DNA from: Kribbella qitaiheensis
GTDB lineage: Bacteria; Actinomycetota; Actinomycetes; Propionibacteriales; Kribbellaceae
Assembly: GCF_014217565.1 (NCBI RefSeq)
Contig: NZ_CP043661.1
Location: forward strand, 2,976,001-3,040,000
DNA: 64,000 nucleotides
Direction of reading: 5' to 3'
In this document: one piece after another, positions 32,771 to 40,989 of the stretch
How the letters are laid out: each line of letters opens with the position of its first letter
Numbering within the stretch: the stretch's first letter is position 1
Notes under the pieces: model-generated
Databases searched by the model: none
What the model was told of the DNA's origin: nothing
Seen by the model: only the letters and a program-made list of their open reading frames with translations
Position numbers and translations under genes: made by a program

Positions 32771-32799
32771 CTTGACCTCAACCGTGGTTGAAGTTTCAA
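32771..32799 (+). promoter_or_regulatory. MerR-type promoter element upstream of superoxide dismutase
   Basis: TTGACCTCAACCGTGGTTGA contains a TTGACC -35 overlapped by a dyad (CTCAACC...GGTTGAAG), the layout bound by MerR-family activators such as SoxR. It lies about 65 bp before the sod start. No MerR gene is in the window, so it may be a SoxR-like site or a leftover of a lost gene. Confidence 0.4.
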
Positions 32800-32862
32800 G
32801 CTGGTGTCGCTGTCCGAGGACACCGCAGATTTAGGCCCCCGGGCCCTGACGAAGGAGCAGAG

Positions 32863-33489
32863 TTGACCACGTACACGCTGCCAGAACTCTCCTACGACTA
32901 CGGCGCACTCGCGCCGCACATCGCCGGCGAGATCATGGAGCTGCACCACTCCAAGCACCACGCGACCTACGTGAAGGGTCTCAACGACACGCTCGAGAAG
33001 CTGGCCGCGGCCCGCGAGGGGGGCGACTTCGGCTCCATCGTCGGGCTGGAGAAGACGCTCGCCTTCAACCTCGGCGGCCACGTCAACCACTCGATCTTCT
33101 GGAAGAACCTGTCCCCGGACGGTGGCGACAAGCCCGACGGCGAGCTGGCGGCCGCGCTGGACGAGTCGTTCGGCTCGTTCGACGCCTTCCAGGCGCACTT
33201 CACCGCCGCGGCGACCACCATCCAGGGGTCCGGCTGGGCGATCCTGGGCTGGGACGCGCTGCAGGGCAACCTGCTGATCCACCAGCTGTACGACCAGCAG
33301 GGCAACCTGCCTGCCGGGCAGATCCCGATCGTGATGCTGGACATGTGGGAGCACGCCTTCTACCTGCAGTACAAGAACGTGAAGCCGGACTACGTCAAGG
33401 CCTGGTGGAACGTCGTGAACTGGGCGGACGCGGCCGCGCGCTTCGACGCCGCCCGCAGCAACGCGGGCGGTCTCATCACCGTCGGCTGA
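32863..33489 (+). CDS. sodA: Fe/Mn superoxide dismutase
   Basis: A 208-residue protein with the metal ligands of the Fe/Mn family: His in [11 protein letters not shown], His in [13 protein letters not shown], and Asp/His in [18 protein letters not shown]. The [12 protein letters not shown] segment is also diagnostic. Metal preference cannot be fixed from sequence alone. Start TTG at 32863 (protein [19 protein letters not shown]) follows SD AAGGAG. It converts superoxide to H2O2 and O2 in the cytosol. A MerR-like dyad lies upstream; a palindromic repeat follows the stop by 15 bp. Confidence 0.96.
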   Translation: MTTYTLPELSYDYGALAPHIAGEIMELHHSKHHATYVKGLNDTLEKLAAAREGGDFGSIVGLEKTLAFNLGGHVNHSIFWKNLSPDGGDKPDGELAAALDESFGSFDAFQAHFTAAATTIQGSGWAILGWDALQGNLLIHQLYDQQGNLPAGQIPIVMLDMWEHAFYLQYKNVKPDYVKAWWNVVNWADAAARFDAARSNAGGLITVG

Positions 33490-33503
33490 TCACCTGACGA
33501 CCT

Positions 33504-33550
33504 CTTGCGTCCGAAGAACTGGTGGGTCCCACCCCTTCTTCGGACGCAAA
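33504..33550. repeat. gene-end palindrome, family TTGCGTCCGAA/TTCGGACGCAA (copy 2)
   Basis: CTTGCGTCCGAAGAA...TTCTTCGGACGCAA closes over an inner GTGGG/CCCAC stem. It lies just after the sod stop, the same relative position as copy 1. Confidence 0.85.
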
Positions 33551-33618
33551 GCGGTCGCCCGTACGACGTATCGCTCGGCCGGCCGTAGATCGCCATCTCG
33601 ACCGCGCCGCCGCTCGGG

Positions 33619-34065
33619 TCAGCGTTGGCCGCGGCCGCCGGCGAGGCGCTCGACGGCCTTGGTGATCCGGTTCTGCCGGGTCTCGGGCTTCTTCGTCTCC
33701 TCGATCCCGAGCACGAACCAGCTCCGCTGGCTGTAGGACAGCCCGTCGAAGAACTTCCGGGCCGCCGGCTCCGCGTCGAGCGCGGCCGCGAAATCCGCCG
33801 GTACGGCGACCTCTCGCTCGGCGGCGTCGAGCACCAGCTCCACATCGACCTCGTCGCCACCCTCGACCCCGGCGGCCTCGCGGTTCGGCGCGCTCACCCC
33901 GACCATGAACTTGCCGCCCATCACCGCGACCGTACTGCGGTAGCTGTGGCTCCCGATCGTCACCACGACCGGCGGCTTCTTGCCCTTGCCGAGCGCCTCG
34001 ATCACGTCGGGCGGAACCTCGATCCCGACCTTCGTCGTCCCGAGGAGTCTGGTCCGGAACTTCAT
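33619..34065 (-). CDS. DUF1905/YdeI-OmpD-associated-type small protein
   Basis: A 148-residue protein. The N-terminal half is a DUF1905-like beta barrel (MKFRTRLLGTTKVGIEVPPD, then VEGGDEVDVELVLD). The C-terminal half is the helical YdeI/OmpD-associated segment (AAALDAEPAARKFFDGLSYS, ETRQNRITKAVERL). Function is poorly known (suggested bacteriocin-protection-like). The ATG at 34065 overlaps the hydrolase stop as TGATG, so translation is coupled. It is the last gene of a three-gene operon. Confidence 0.82.
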   Translation of the reverse strand: MKFRTRLLGTTKVGIEVPPDVIEALGKGKKPPVVVTIGSHSYRSTVAVMGGKFMVGVSAPNREAAGVEGGDEVDVELVLDAAEREVAVPADFAAALDAEPAARKFFDGLSYSQRSWFVLGIEETKKPETRQNRITKAVERLAGGRGQR

Positions 34066-34880
34066 CACGCGCCGCCGAAGAAGCCGGTCAGCACCGGCGC
34101 GATCGCCGTCGCCTTGATGATGTGGGTCTGCCCTGGGATCTCCTGGTGCACGGCACCCGGTACGGCGTCCGCGAGGGCCTTGATCGCAGTACGCATCGTG
34201 GCCGGGCTCTTACCGCCTGCCGCGATCAGGACCGGCATGGTCAGCCCGGCCCATTGGGATGCGTCGAGCGGCTTGCCGAACGCGTTCTCGCCGACCAGCT
34301 CCGCGTCGTACGGGAGGGTGTGGGCGACGGCCTTCATCGCCTTCCAGGCCGGCATCAGCTTCATCAGGGTGACGACGATCGCCGGCAGTCCGATGCCTTT
34401 CGTCATGAAGTACTTGATCGCGTCGCCCCGCTTGCCCGCGTCCGCGAGCGCGCGCATGTCGGCGGCCCAGGTCCGCGGGATCGGCTTGCGGCTGTCGTCG
34501 ACCACGAACGGCGCCTCGAAGACGGCCAGCTTGCTGATCGGTAGCCCGGCCGCGGCAGCGCGTAGTACGAGCGCACCGCCGGATGAGGTGCCGTAGACGT
34601 ACGCAGACCCGCCGGCCGCCTCGATCACAGCTGCGAGATCCTCGATCTCGCGCTCGACCTCGTAGACCTTCGCATCGCCGCTGTCACCACGGCCGCGCCG
34701 GTCGTAGTTGTAGACGGTGTAGTGCGAGGCCAGTTCCTTCGAGAGGTCCGGCATCGGACCCTGCGCCCGGCTGCACAGCGCGCCGTCGACGAGGACGACG
34801 GCGGGCCCTTCACCGGCCCGGTCGTACGTGATCGTCGTACCGTCCTTGGATCTCACTGTGTTCGAAGTGATGGTGTTCAT
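34065..34880 (-). CDS. alpha/beta hydrolase (copy 2 of a tandem pair)
   Basis: A 271-residue protein. The N-terminal strand is TTITYDRAGEGPAVVLVDGA, followed by the conserved NYDRRGRGDSGDAKVYEVER segment. The nucleophile elbow is YGTSSGGALVL (GxSxG with Ser) and the late His is in EIPGQTHIIKA. It closely resembles the upstream gene in layout, so the two are tandem paralogues. Its ATG (34880) overlaps the upstream stop as ATGA. The substrate is unknown. Confidence 0.88.
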   Translation of the reverse strand: MNTITSNTVRSKDGTTITYDRAGEGPAVVLVDGALCSRAQGPMPDLSKELASHYTVYNYDRRGRGDSGDAKVYEVEREIEDLAAVIEAAGGSAYVYGTSSGGALVLRAAAAGLPISKLAVFEAPFVVDDSRKPIPRTWAADMRALADAGKRGDAIKYFMTKGIGLPAIVVTLMKLMPAWKAMKAVAHTLPYDAELVGENAFGKPLDASQWAGLTMPVLIAAGGKSPATMRTAIKALADAVPGAVHQEIPGQTHIIKATAIAPVLTGFFGGA

Positions 34881-35653
34881 GCGAAGAACTCCTTCAGCGC
34901 GGGAGCCAGTACTGCGGCGTCGACGTTGTGCTGCTGACCGGGAAGCGTCCGGTGACTGCCGTCGCTCAATGATTTGACCACGGCTTCGTTGCCGAGCCGC
35001 ATCCATTCGTCCGAAGCGCCGCCGGTGAGTACCTGCGTCTGTACTGCGACGGCCGCGACCGTCTCGGTCGGAACCGAGTAGTCGCCCATCACCGTCGCGT
35101 CGTACGCGAGGGTGTGCGCGATCGCTTCCTGAGCCGGCCACCAGGGCGATGCCTTGGCCATCTCGACGAACTCGGGCGGCAGTCCGACCACCTCGGCCAT
35201 GAAGTACTCCGCTGCCTGGTCGCGGCGGCCTTTGGCGACGAAGTCGCGGTAGATGTCCGCCGTGTTCGCGGGCGGGCGCTCGCGGGTGCCTTCGAGGATG
35301 AACGGCGGCTCCCACAGCGCCAGCCGGTTCACCGGCCGGCCCGCGGCGGTCGCGAGGAGCGCGAGCACCGCGCCGGACGAGGTCCCGTAGAGGTGAGCCG
35401 AGCCGCCGGCAACGGCGAAGATCGCATCCAGGTCCTCGAACTCGCGCTCCATCTCGTAGACCTCCGCGTCGCCGCTGTCGCCGCGGCCCCGGCGGTCGTA
35501 GTTGTAGACCGTGTACTTCTCCGCCAGCAGCGCGGCCAGCGGGGCGTTCGACAACCGGTCCACGGAACCGCCGCAGACGAGGACGACCGCGGGCCCGTCG
35601 CCCAACCGGTCGTAGGCAATCGCAGTGCCGTCCGCCGAAGTGACCTTGTCCAT
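34877..35653 (-). CDS. alpha/beta hydrolase (copy 1 of a tandem pair)
   Basis: A 258-residue protein, first gene of the overlapping operon, from ATG 35653 with SD GAGGAG. It has TAIAYDRLGDGPAVVLVCGG, NYDRRGRGDSGDAEVYEMER, nucleophile elbow YGTSSGAVLAL and the late His in TLPGQQHNVDA. It shares NYDRRGRGDSGDA with its neighbour, showing duplication, but the rest has diverged. It is probably a cytosolic esterase or hydrolase of unknown substrate. Confidence 0.88.
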   Translation of the reverse strand: MDKVTSADGTAIAYDRLGDGPAVVLVCGGSVDRLSNAPLAALLAEKYTVYNYDRRGRGDSGDAEVYEMEREFEDLDAIFAVAGGSAHLYGTSSGAVLALLATAAGRPVNRLALWEPPFILEGTRERPPANTADIYRDFVAKGRRDQAAEYFMAEVVGLPPEFVEMAKASPWWPAQEAIAHTLAYDATVMGDYSVPTETVAAVAVQTQVLTGGASDEWMRLGNEAVVKSLSDGSHRTLPGQQHNVDAAVLAPALKEFFA

Positions 35654-35747
35654 CGTGAGCTCCTCAACCGATCGGACCCGGTGCCATTCACCTGGTCTCA
35701 CCCCTGCGTCGAGTGGATCACGTCGCTTTCGACAAAGTTCTCGAAGC

Positions 35748-35811
35748 TTCTTCAGCAGGCTGCCGTGCGGTTTCTTCAGCAGGCCGCAGTGAGTTTCGTC
35801 AGCAGGCGGCC
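35748..35811 (-). repeat. three copies of the ECF sigma gene's 3' end, about 23-bp period
   Basis: On the minus strand the sigma gene ends with a CCTGCTGA segment, and GCCTGCTGA(A/C)GAA recurs twice more downstream (plus-strand starts 35748, 35772 and 35795). Each copy repeats the stop-codon context. Confidence 0.7.
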
Positions 35812-37055
35812 GCGCGGTCGAGGAGGAAGGCGCGCTCACGCTCGTTGCGGGTCATCGCCGCGGCCCGTTCGAACTCGGCGCGAGCCTCGTCGAGGCGGCC
35901 GAGCTTGAACAGCAGGTCACCTCGCACGCTCGGCAGCAGGTGGTACTCCTTCAGCGTCGGCTCATCGAGCAACGCGTCCACCGCGACGAGTCCCCGCTCC
36001 GGCCCGAACGCCATCGAGATCGCCACCGCCCGATTGAGCTCGACCACGGGCGACGGGGTCACCTGCGCGAGTACGGCGTACAGGCCTGCGATGCGCGGCC
36101 AGTCGGTGTCCTCGGCCTCGGCCGCGCGGGCGTGGCAGGCGGCGATGGCCGCTTGCAGCAGGTACGGACCAGGTGGTTCCTCGGTCGACCAGGCGCGGTC
36201 GATGCTCTCCAGGCCGCGGCGGATCAGCAGCCGGTCCCAGCGGCGGCGATCCTGGTCGAGCAGAAGAACTGGCTCGCCGGAGGGGCCGACCCGGGCGTTG
36301 GCCCGCGATGCCTGTAGCTCCATCAGGGCGACCAGGCCGTGTACCTCGGACTCGTCCGGCACCAGCTCCGCCAGCAGCCGGCCGAGCCGCATCGCCTCGT
36401 TGCAGAGGGTCGGGCGCATCCAGTCGTCACCGGCGGTCGCGGAGTACCCCTCGTTGTAGATCAGGTAGATGACCTCGAGCACCGACGACATCCGGTTGAC
36501 CAGCTCCTCGCCGGTCGGTACTTCGAACTCGACCTCCGCCTTGGCGAGATTCCGCTTGGCCCGTACGATCCGCTGCGCGATCGTCGACTCCGGCGCCAGG
36601 AACGCGCGCGCGATCTCGTCGGTCTTCAGCCCACCGAGCAGCCGCAGCGTCAGCGAGACGCGAGCATCGGTGGTCAGCACCGGGTGACAGGCGGTGAACA
36701 CCAGCCGGAGCAGGTCGTCCTCGATCGTGTCCTCGAGGATCGCCTCGACATCGTCCTCGACGCTGTCGCCGTCGATCTCGAGCTGATGCCCCATCTCGAC
36801 CAGCTTCCGCTGGTACGTCTCCTTGCGCCGGATCAGGTCGATCGCCCGCCGCTTGGCGATCGCCATCAGCCAGGCGCCGGGATTACTCGGTACGCCGGAC
36901 TCCGGCCACTGCTCCAACGCAGCCACCAACGCATCCTGCGCCAACTCCTCGGCCAACCCGACATCCCGCACGATCCGCGCGACGCCGGCAATGATCCGCG
37001 CCGACTCGATCCGCCAGACCGCGTCAATAGCCCCGTGAGTGTCCGTAACCGTCAC
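35799..37055 (-). CDS. ECF42-type RNA polymerase sigma factor with C-terminal TPR-like domain
   Basis: 418 residues. Sigma region 2 (AEELAQDALVAALEQWPESG, NPGAWLMAIAKRRAIDLIRR) and region 4 (LLGGLKTDEIARAFLAPEST, AQRIVRAKRNL) fill about 20-185. The C-terminal ~230 residues (VLEVIYLIYNEGYSA, NEAMRLGRLLAELVPDE, GLYAVLAQVTPSPVVELNRA, FELGRL-like repeats) form the TPR-type extension specific to this ECF group. Such sigmas have no anti-sigma factor and are paired with a DGPF protein, which is present upstream at 37742. GTG at 37055 is the start. It probably directs RNA polymerase to stress or metabolite-responsive promoters. Confidence 0.93.
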   Translation of the reverse strand: MTVTDTHGAIDAVWRIESARIIAGVARIVRDVGLAEELAQDALVAALEQWPESGVPSNPGAWLMAIAKRRAIDLIRRKETYQRKLVEMGHQLEIDGDSVEDDVEAILEDTIEDDLLRLVFTACHPVLTTDARVSLTLRLLGGLKTDEIARAFLAPESTIAQRIVRAKRNLAKAEVEFEVPTGEELVNRMSSVLEVIYLIYNEGYSATAGDDWMRPTLCNEAMRLGRLLAELVPDESEVHGLVALMELQASRANARVGPSGEPVLLLDQDRRRWDRLLIRRGLESIDRAWSTEEPPGPYLLQAAIAACHARAAEAEDTDWPRIAGLYAVLAQVTPSPVVELNRAVAISMAFGPERGLVAVDALLDEPTLKEYHLLPSVRGDLLFKLGRLDEARAEFERAAAMTRNERERAFLLDRAAAC

Positions 37056-37260
37056 CCGACCGATAGAACAGCACGGTTGGGGTCACGGCAAGCTTGCCTT
37101 CCCACGCACCTCCTCCGTCGCTCGTCACACGCACTCTTCGGTGGCTCTCCACACGCACCAGCCAAAACCCGTCGTCGGACCACCCGCGGTTCCTGCCCCC
37201 TCCCTGATCCGCACCCCCAGCCCGGTTGGACCAGACCCACAGATCCGCTGTGGCGAACCC

Positions 37261-37354
37261 CCAACTTCGAGGGGTTGACCCCACTAAGTGGGGGTTACCC
37301 ACCCGGATTCCACAGGCAACCCAACTTCGAGGGGCCAACCCCTCAAAGTGGGTT
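37261..37354. repeat. pair of 60-bp-spaced hairpin repeats
   Basis: CCAACTTCGAGGGG occurs at 37261 and 37321. Each is followed by (T/C)(T/C)(G/A)ACCCC and AAGTGGG, forming AACCCCCAACTT...AAGTGGGGGTT-type stems. They lie in the 686-bp gap between the ECF sigma and DGPF genes (37056-37741), which has no gene I can support. Confidence 0.7.
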
Positions 37355-37457
37355 CGCCGACCGCCAAGATGACGACGGCGTACTGCGGGCGGAGGCGGGC
37401 GTGTCCGGGTGCCGGCCGACCGGTCCGGCGATCGGGCGACGCCGATGGGCTGGATGT

Positions 37458-37559
37458 GCTCAACCCACTGATATGGGGGTTCGCCCCTCCTGTCGGGGTT
37501 CCCTCCCTGGTATGCCGATGGGGCAACCCCGACAGGAGGAGGGGAAGCACCGCGTCTGA
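37458..37559. repeat. dispersed ~102-bp palindromic repeat (copy 1)
   Basis: It starts GCTCAACCCACTGATATGGG and ends GACAGGAGGAGGGGAAGCAC plus CGCGTCTGAG. CCTCCTGTCGGGGTT pairs exactly with AACCCCGACAGGAGG. A clearly related copy lies at 49407-49508. Confidence 0.85.
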
Positions 37560-37579
37560 GCGAAGCGAGGCGGCGTATC

Positions 37580-37605
37580 GGGCGGGTGGGGTGGGTGGGG
37601 TGGGG
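37580..37605 (+). other. G-quadruplex-prone run
   Basis: GGGCGGGTGGGGTGGGTGGGGTGGGG-type sequence gives six closely spaced runs of at least three G with one-base loops, an ideal G4 pattern on the plus strand, between the DGPF and sigma genes. Confidence 0.7.
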
Positions 37606-37741
37606 TGTACAGACGCAGTAGCTGCGTCGGCACATCCCCGAGCCGCGACGCAGGAGCGGCGATCCCAGGGCGGGAGCGCCGACGCAGGACGTACGTGGGG
37701 ATCCCCCAGAGCTCGGTCGGCCGGGCTCCGGGGGCTAGCGG

Positions 37742-38119
37742 TTAGTTCTGGAAGAGGTCTGAGTCGGGGGCGAAGTCGGCTTCTTCGACTACGCGGCGGA
37801 CCTCGATTTCGCCGTCGAGGGCTTCGGCCAGGCGGGCAGCCCACTCGACTGCTTCGTCCTTGGTGCGGACGTCGACGACGATGATGCCGCCGATCAGTTC
37901 CTTGGTCTCGGCGAACGGCCCGTCCGTCACTGTCCGCTTACCGCCTGCGACCTTCACCCGCGCACCGAGCGAACTCCGATGCACTCCCTCGGCGAACAGC
38001 AGTACGCCGGCCTTGGACAGATCCTCGACCACCTTGCCGACACCCTCGGCGACCTCCTGCCTCACCATCCGCCCGGCCTCGGTGTTCTCGTCTGCCTTGT
38101 TGATGATCATGTAGCGCAT
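37742..38119 (-). CDS. DGPF (YCII-family) partner of the ECF42 sigma factor
   Basis: A 125-residue protein from ATG 38119 (MRYMIINKADENTEAG), SD GAGGGAG. It contains the diagnostic TVTDGPFAETKELIGGIIVV. DGPF proteins are consistently encoded next to ECF42 sigma factors and are thought to be part of their signalling. Here the sigma gene is downstream on the same strand, but 686 bp of repeat-rich DNA separates them, an unusually large gap for this pair. An upstream GTG/ATG extension is possible but unlikely. Confidence 0.92.
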   Translation of the reverse strand: MRYMIINKADENTEAGRMVRQEVAEGVGKVVEDLSKAGVLLFAEGVHRSSLGARVKVAGGKRTVTDGPFAETKELIGGIIVVDVRTKDEAVEWAARLAEALDGEIEVRRVVEEADFAPDSDLFQN

Positions 38120-38218
38120 CGCTGTACTCCCTCGTCGAAATCTGTCGATCACTTACTCTCACGTCGAGCAGGTCATCCGCAGATCGACACACCACATTTA
38201 CCCGGGTCCGCTCCGGCT

Positions 38219-39755
38219 TCAGCTGTCGGCCTGGTCGCCGGTGGGGTGGTAGGCGCAGGCGTCGTTGAGGTTCTCGGTGGGGGGTGGGGTGACCGACTTC
38301 CCGGGGGTGGTCGACTTGCCGGGGGTCGCGGGCGTCTTCGGCGTCGCCGGGGCGTCGGACGGCTTGGCCTCGAGGGCCTTCTGGACCGTCTCACGCAGAC
38401 CCTCGTAGTCGGGGTGCAGGTACTTGAGCTTCAGCTTCGACACATCCAGGTACACGTTCGACACCGTGCCGGACTTCACCTTCAGCCCCAGCTGGACCAG
38501 CGCCGGCAGCAGCTCCTGCGGGATGTCCGTCCGGAGCAGGTGCTTGCCCGCCTTCGCGATCGCCTGGTACTTCGTGACGAGGGTCGACGGATCAGCGGCA
38601 TCGACGATCCCCTTGATCGCGCAGCGCTGGCGGATCTGCCGCTGGTCGTCGTCCGCGCCGTACCGGCCCGCGCGCGAACCACAGCGCCTGGAAGCCGTTG
38701 AGGTGCTGTTGCGGACCCGGGTGGAGCCACTGGCCGGGTGGGGTGTGCGTGCTGCTTTCCCCGCCCATCGCGACCTTCTCGTTGATGTTGACGGTGATCC
38801 CGCCGAGCGCGTCGACGATCTCGTCGAAGCCCTGCAGGTTCACCTGCAGGTAGTAGTCGATCTTCAGTCCGGTGGCCTCGCCGACGGACTGCTTCACCAC
38901 GTCGGCACCCTGGTTGTCGGACGGGCCGAGGATGCCGGGGTGTGCGTCCGGGATGTTCTGGTACATCGCGGTCAGCATCCACTCCAGCCGGCCTTCGAGG
39001 CTGAGCCCCTCCTGGCCGAAGCCGTCCGGGTAGAACTTGTGTAGCGGCGAGTCCTCCGGGAACGGCATGAAGGTGAGCTGTCGGGGCATCGAGATCAGCG
39101 CGGTGTCACCGGTCTGGGTGTCGATGCTCGCCACGATGACGGTGTCGGTGCGGACGCCGATCCGGCCCTTGCCGTCGTCGCCGCCGAGCAGCAGCAGGTT
39201 CAACCTGGGCTTACCCTCCCAGGGATCCTTCACGTTGACCGTGCTCGGCCGGGTTGCGCTCTTGCTGTCCCCCTGCGACTGGAACACGTTCTGGACCAGC
39301 GACCGCTGGGCGAGGACATTCTGTACGCCGACGGCAGCGGGCGCCGCGATCGCGAAGCAGAGCAACCCGACCGTCGTCGCACCAAGCGCCCGTCCCGCCG
39401 GACCACCCGTTGCCGGGCGCAACAACCGGTGCGAGCCGACGATCACGATGATCCAGAGCAGCGCGAGCAGACCGATACCGACGCTGGTGATCAACAACCG
39501 GCTCGGCACGACCGCCGCCGCGAGAACCTCGTCGCGACGCGTCAGCCCGACGTACACGACGAGCCCCAGCAGACCCAGGGTGAGGGTGAGAACGAACACG
39601 CCAAGCCGCCGGCGGCCGCCGATAATCAGGCCGACGCCCGGCAGCAGAGCGCTGAGCAGGGTCAGTCCGAGCGAGCCGGACACGCTCCGGGACCGGGCAT
39701 GACCCGTCCCCGCAGTACGACCCTTCGCACGGGTCGCGCGTGATCGACTCCCCAT
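38219..39755 (-). pseudogene. LCP (LytR-CpsA-Psr) cell-wall polymer transferase, one frameshift
   Basis: From ATG 39755 (MGSRSRATRAKGRTAGTG) come about four membrane helices (LTLLSALLPGVGLIIGG, GLLALLWIIVIV, ATTVGLLCFAIAAPAAVG). The extracytoplasmic LCP domain follows: LNLLLLGGDDGKGRIGVRTD, ALISMPRQLTFMP, GFDEIVDALGGITVNI and ALWFAR. There the frame is lost; the remainder (GRYGADDDQRQIRQRCAIKG ... NLNDACAYHPTGDQADS) is intact in the next frame to 38219. One extra G on the coding strand (plus CCC 38667-38669, where CC restores the frame) explains it. LCP enzymes attach teichoic-acid-like or arabinogalactan-like polymers to peptidoglycan. The downstream half shows no decay. Confidence 0.85.
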
Positions 39756-39844
39756 ATCTCCCCTGTCAGCGCCCGATACCAGTGTGCGTCCAGTACCCAA
39801 GACGCACACTTCTTCAGACGCCACTGAGCGCCGATCGGTTTACT

Positions 39845-40123
39845 TCACCGGAAGTCGACCTGCCCCGGCGGCACCCGGGACGGGGCGCGTGGAGGCTCGA
39901 GCGGGCGGAGCAGACCGGCGGCGAACCAGGCCTCCACCGACTTGGCCTCCTTCGGATTCGGGACGTAGACGACCCGGGCCATCCAGTCATCGGAGTTGTT
40001 CCGCCGCCACTCCAGGATCAAGCCTGGCCACGGGCCTCGCTCGTGCGCTGTGGCGAGCACCCAGCAGTGCCGCCGCCGGCTGTCCGGCGGCGGCTCCCGC
40101 GGATATCGCCTGTTGCTCCCCAT
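39845..40123 (-). CDS. small conserved actinobacterial protein of unknown function
   Basis: A 92-residue protein containing RHCWVLATAHERGPWPGLIL, EWRRNNSDDWMARVVYVP and VEAWFAAGLLRPLEP. I recall small actinobacterial proteins with the same CWV...GPWPGLxxEWR...VVYV...W pattern; no function is known to me. It is basic, soluble, with no signal or membrane segment. It is a single gene between the LCP and ABC genes. Confidence 0.65.
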   Translation of the reverse strand: MGSNRRYPREPPPDSRRRHCWVLATAHERGPWPGLILEWRRNNSDDWMARVVYVPNPKEAKSVEAWFAAGLLRPLEPPRAPSRVPPGQVDFR

Positions 40124-40194
40124 GGCCCTAGGATCGCACAGAGGTTCGATTGTTGGTCAAATTTCGCGGAGGGTTCACACCCCCGTACTGCGAG

Positions 40195-40989
40195 TCAGCG
40201 GGACAGGTTCCGGAAGCGGGTCGCGGCCAGCGGCAGGAAGACGGCGGTCAGGAGCAGCGGGCAGACGAGCGCCGCCAGGAGGGCGTGGTCGCCGATCCAG
40301 GATGCGGGTGCGGTATCGGGGTTCTCGAAGAGCGATCGAGCAGCGGTCGCGGTGAGCGAGAGTGGGTTCCATTGCGCGATCGCCCCCAGCCAGGACGGCA
40401 TCGTGGACGTGCCGACGAAGGCGCTGGAGAGGAATCCGATCGGCCAGACGAGCACCTGGACCATGCTGATGCTCTGCGCGTTCTTCACCACCAGACCGAT
40501 GAAGATTCCGACCCAGAGCAAGGCGAAGCGGAGCAGCAACAGCACCCCGAACGCGGCGAGCGCCGCCGCGAACGTGCCGTGCCAGCGCCACCCCAACGCC
40601 AGGCCGGTGACCACCAGCACGGTGAGCGTGACGATCGAGTCGAGCAGGTCGGCGATACACCTGCCGAGCACCACCGCGGCCGAGCTGATCGGCAGCGAGC
40701 GGAATCGGTCGGTGACGCCCTTCGACGCATCCTCGGTGACCGCGATCATCGTGCTTTCGAGTCCGAAGAGCATGGCCAGCGCGAAGATCCCGGGCACCAG
40801 CAACTCGTAGTACGACTGGCCCTCGGGGCGTTCCATCGCGCCGCCGAGCAGGGCGCCGAACATCAGCAGCATCAGGACCGGGAAGAGCCACTTGAAGATG
40901 ACCACGCCTGGTTGCATCCGCCAATGCGTCAGATCGCGCCGCGCGATCGTCCAGCCGTCGGCGAGAGCCCAGCCGAAACGGTTCGTCAT
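40195..40989 (-). CDS. ABC-2 type permease (DrrB-like)
   Basis: A 264-residue membrane protein with six hydrophobic segments (VVIFKWLFPVLMLLMFGALL, LVPGIFALAMLFGLESTMIA, ILVVTGLALGW-type, LLLRFALLWVGIFIGLVV and the last, LLAALVCPLLLTAVFLPLA). The DrrB-like EDASKGVTDRFRSLPIS motif is present. Its ATG overlaps the ATPase stop by 4 bp (ATGA, 40986-40989). With the ATPase it forms a two-protein exporter of drugs or lipid-like metabolites; the substrate is unknown. Confidence 0.93.
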   Translation of the reverse strand: MTNRFGWALADGWTIARRDLTHWRMQPGVVIFKWLFPVLMLLMFGALLGGAMERPEGQSYYELLVPGIFALAMLFGLESTMIAVTEDASKGVTDRFRSLPISSAAVVLGRCIADLLDSIVTLTVLVVTGLALGWRWHGTFAAALAAFGVLLLLRFALLWVGIFIGLVVKNAQSISMVQVLVWPIGFLSSAFVGTSTMPSWLGAIAQWNPLSLTATAARSLFENPDTAPASWIGDHALLAALVCPLLLTAVFLPLAATRFRNLSR

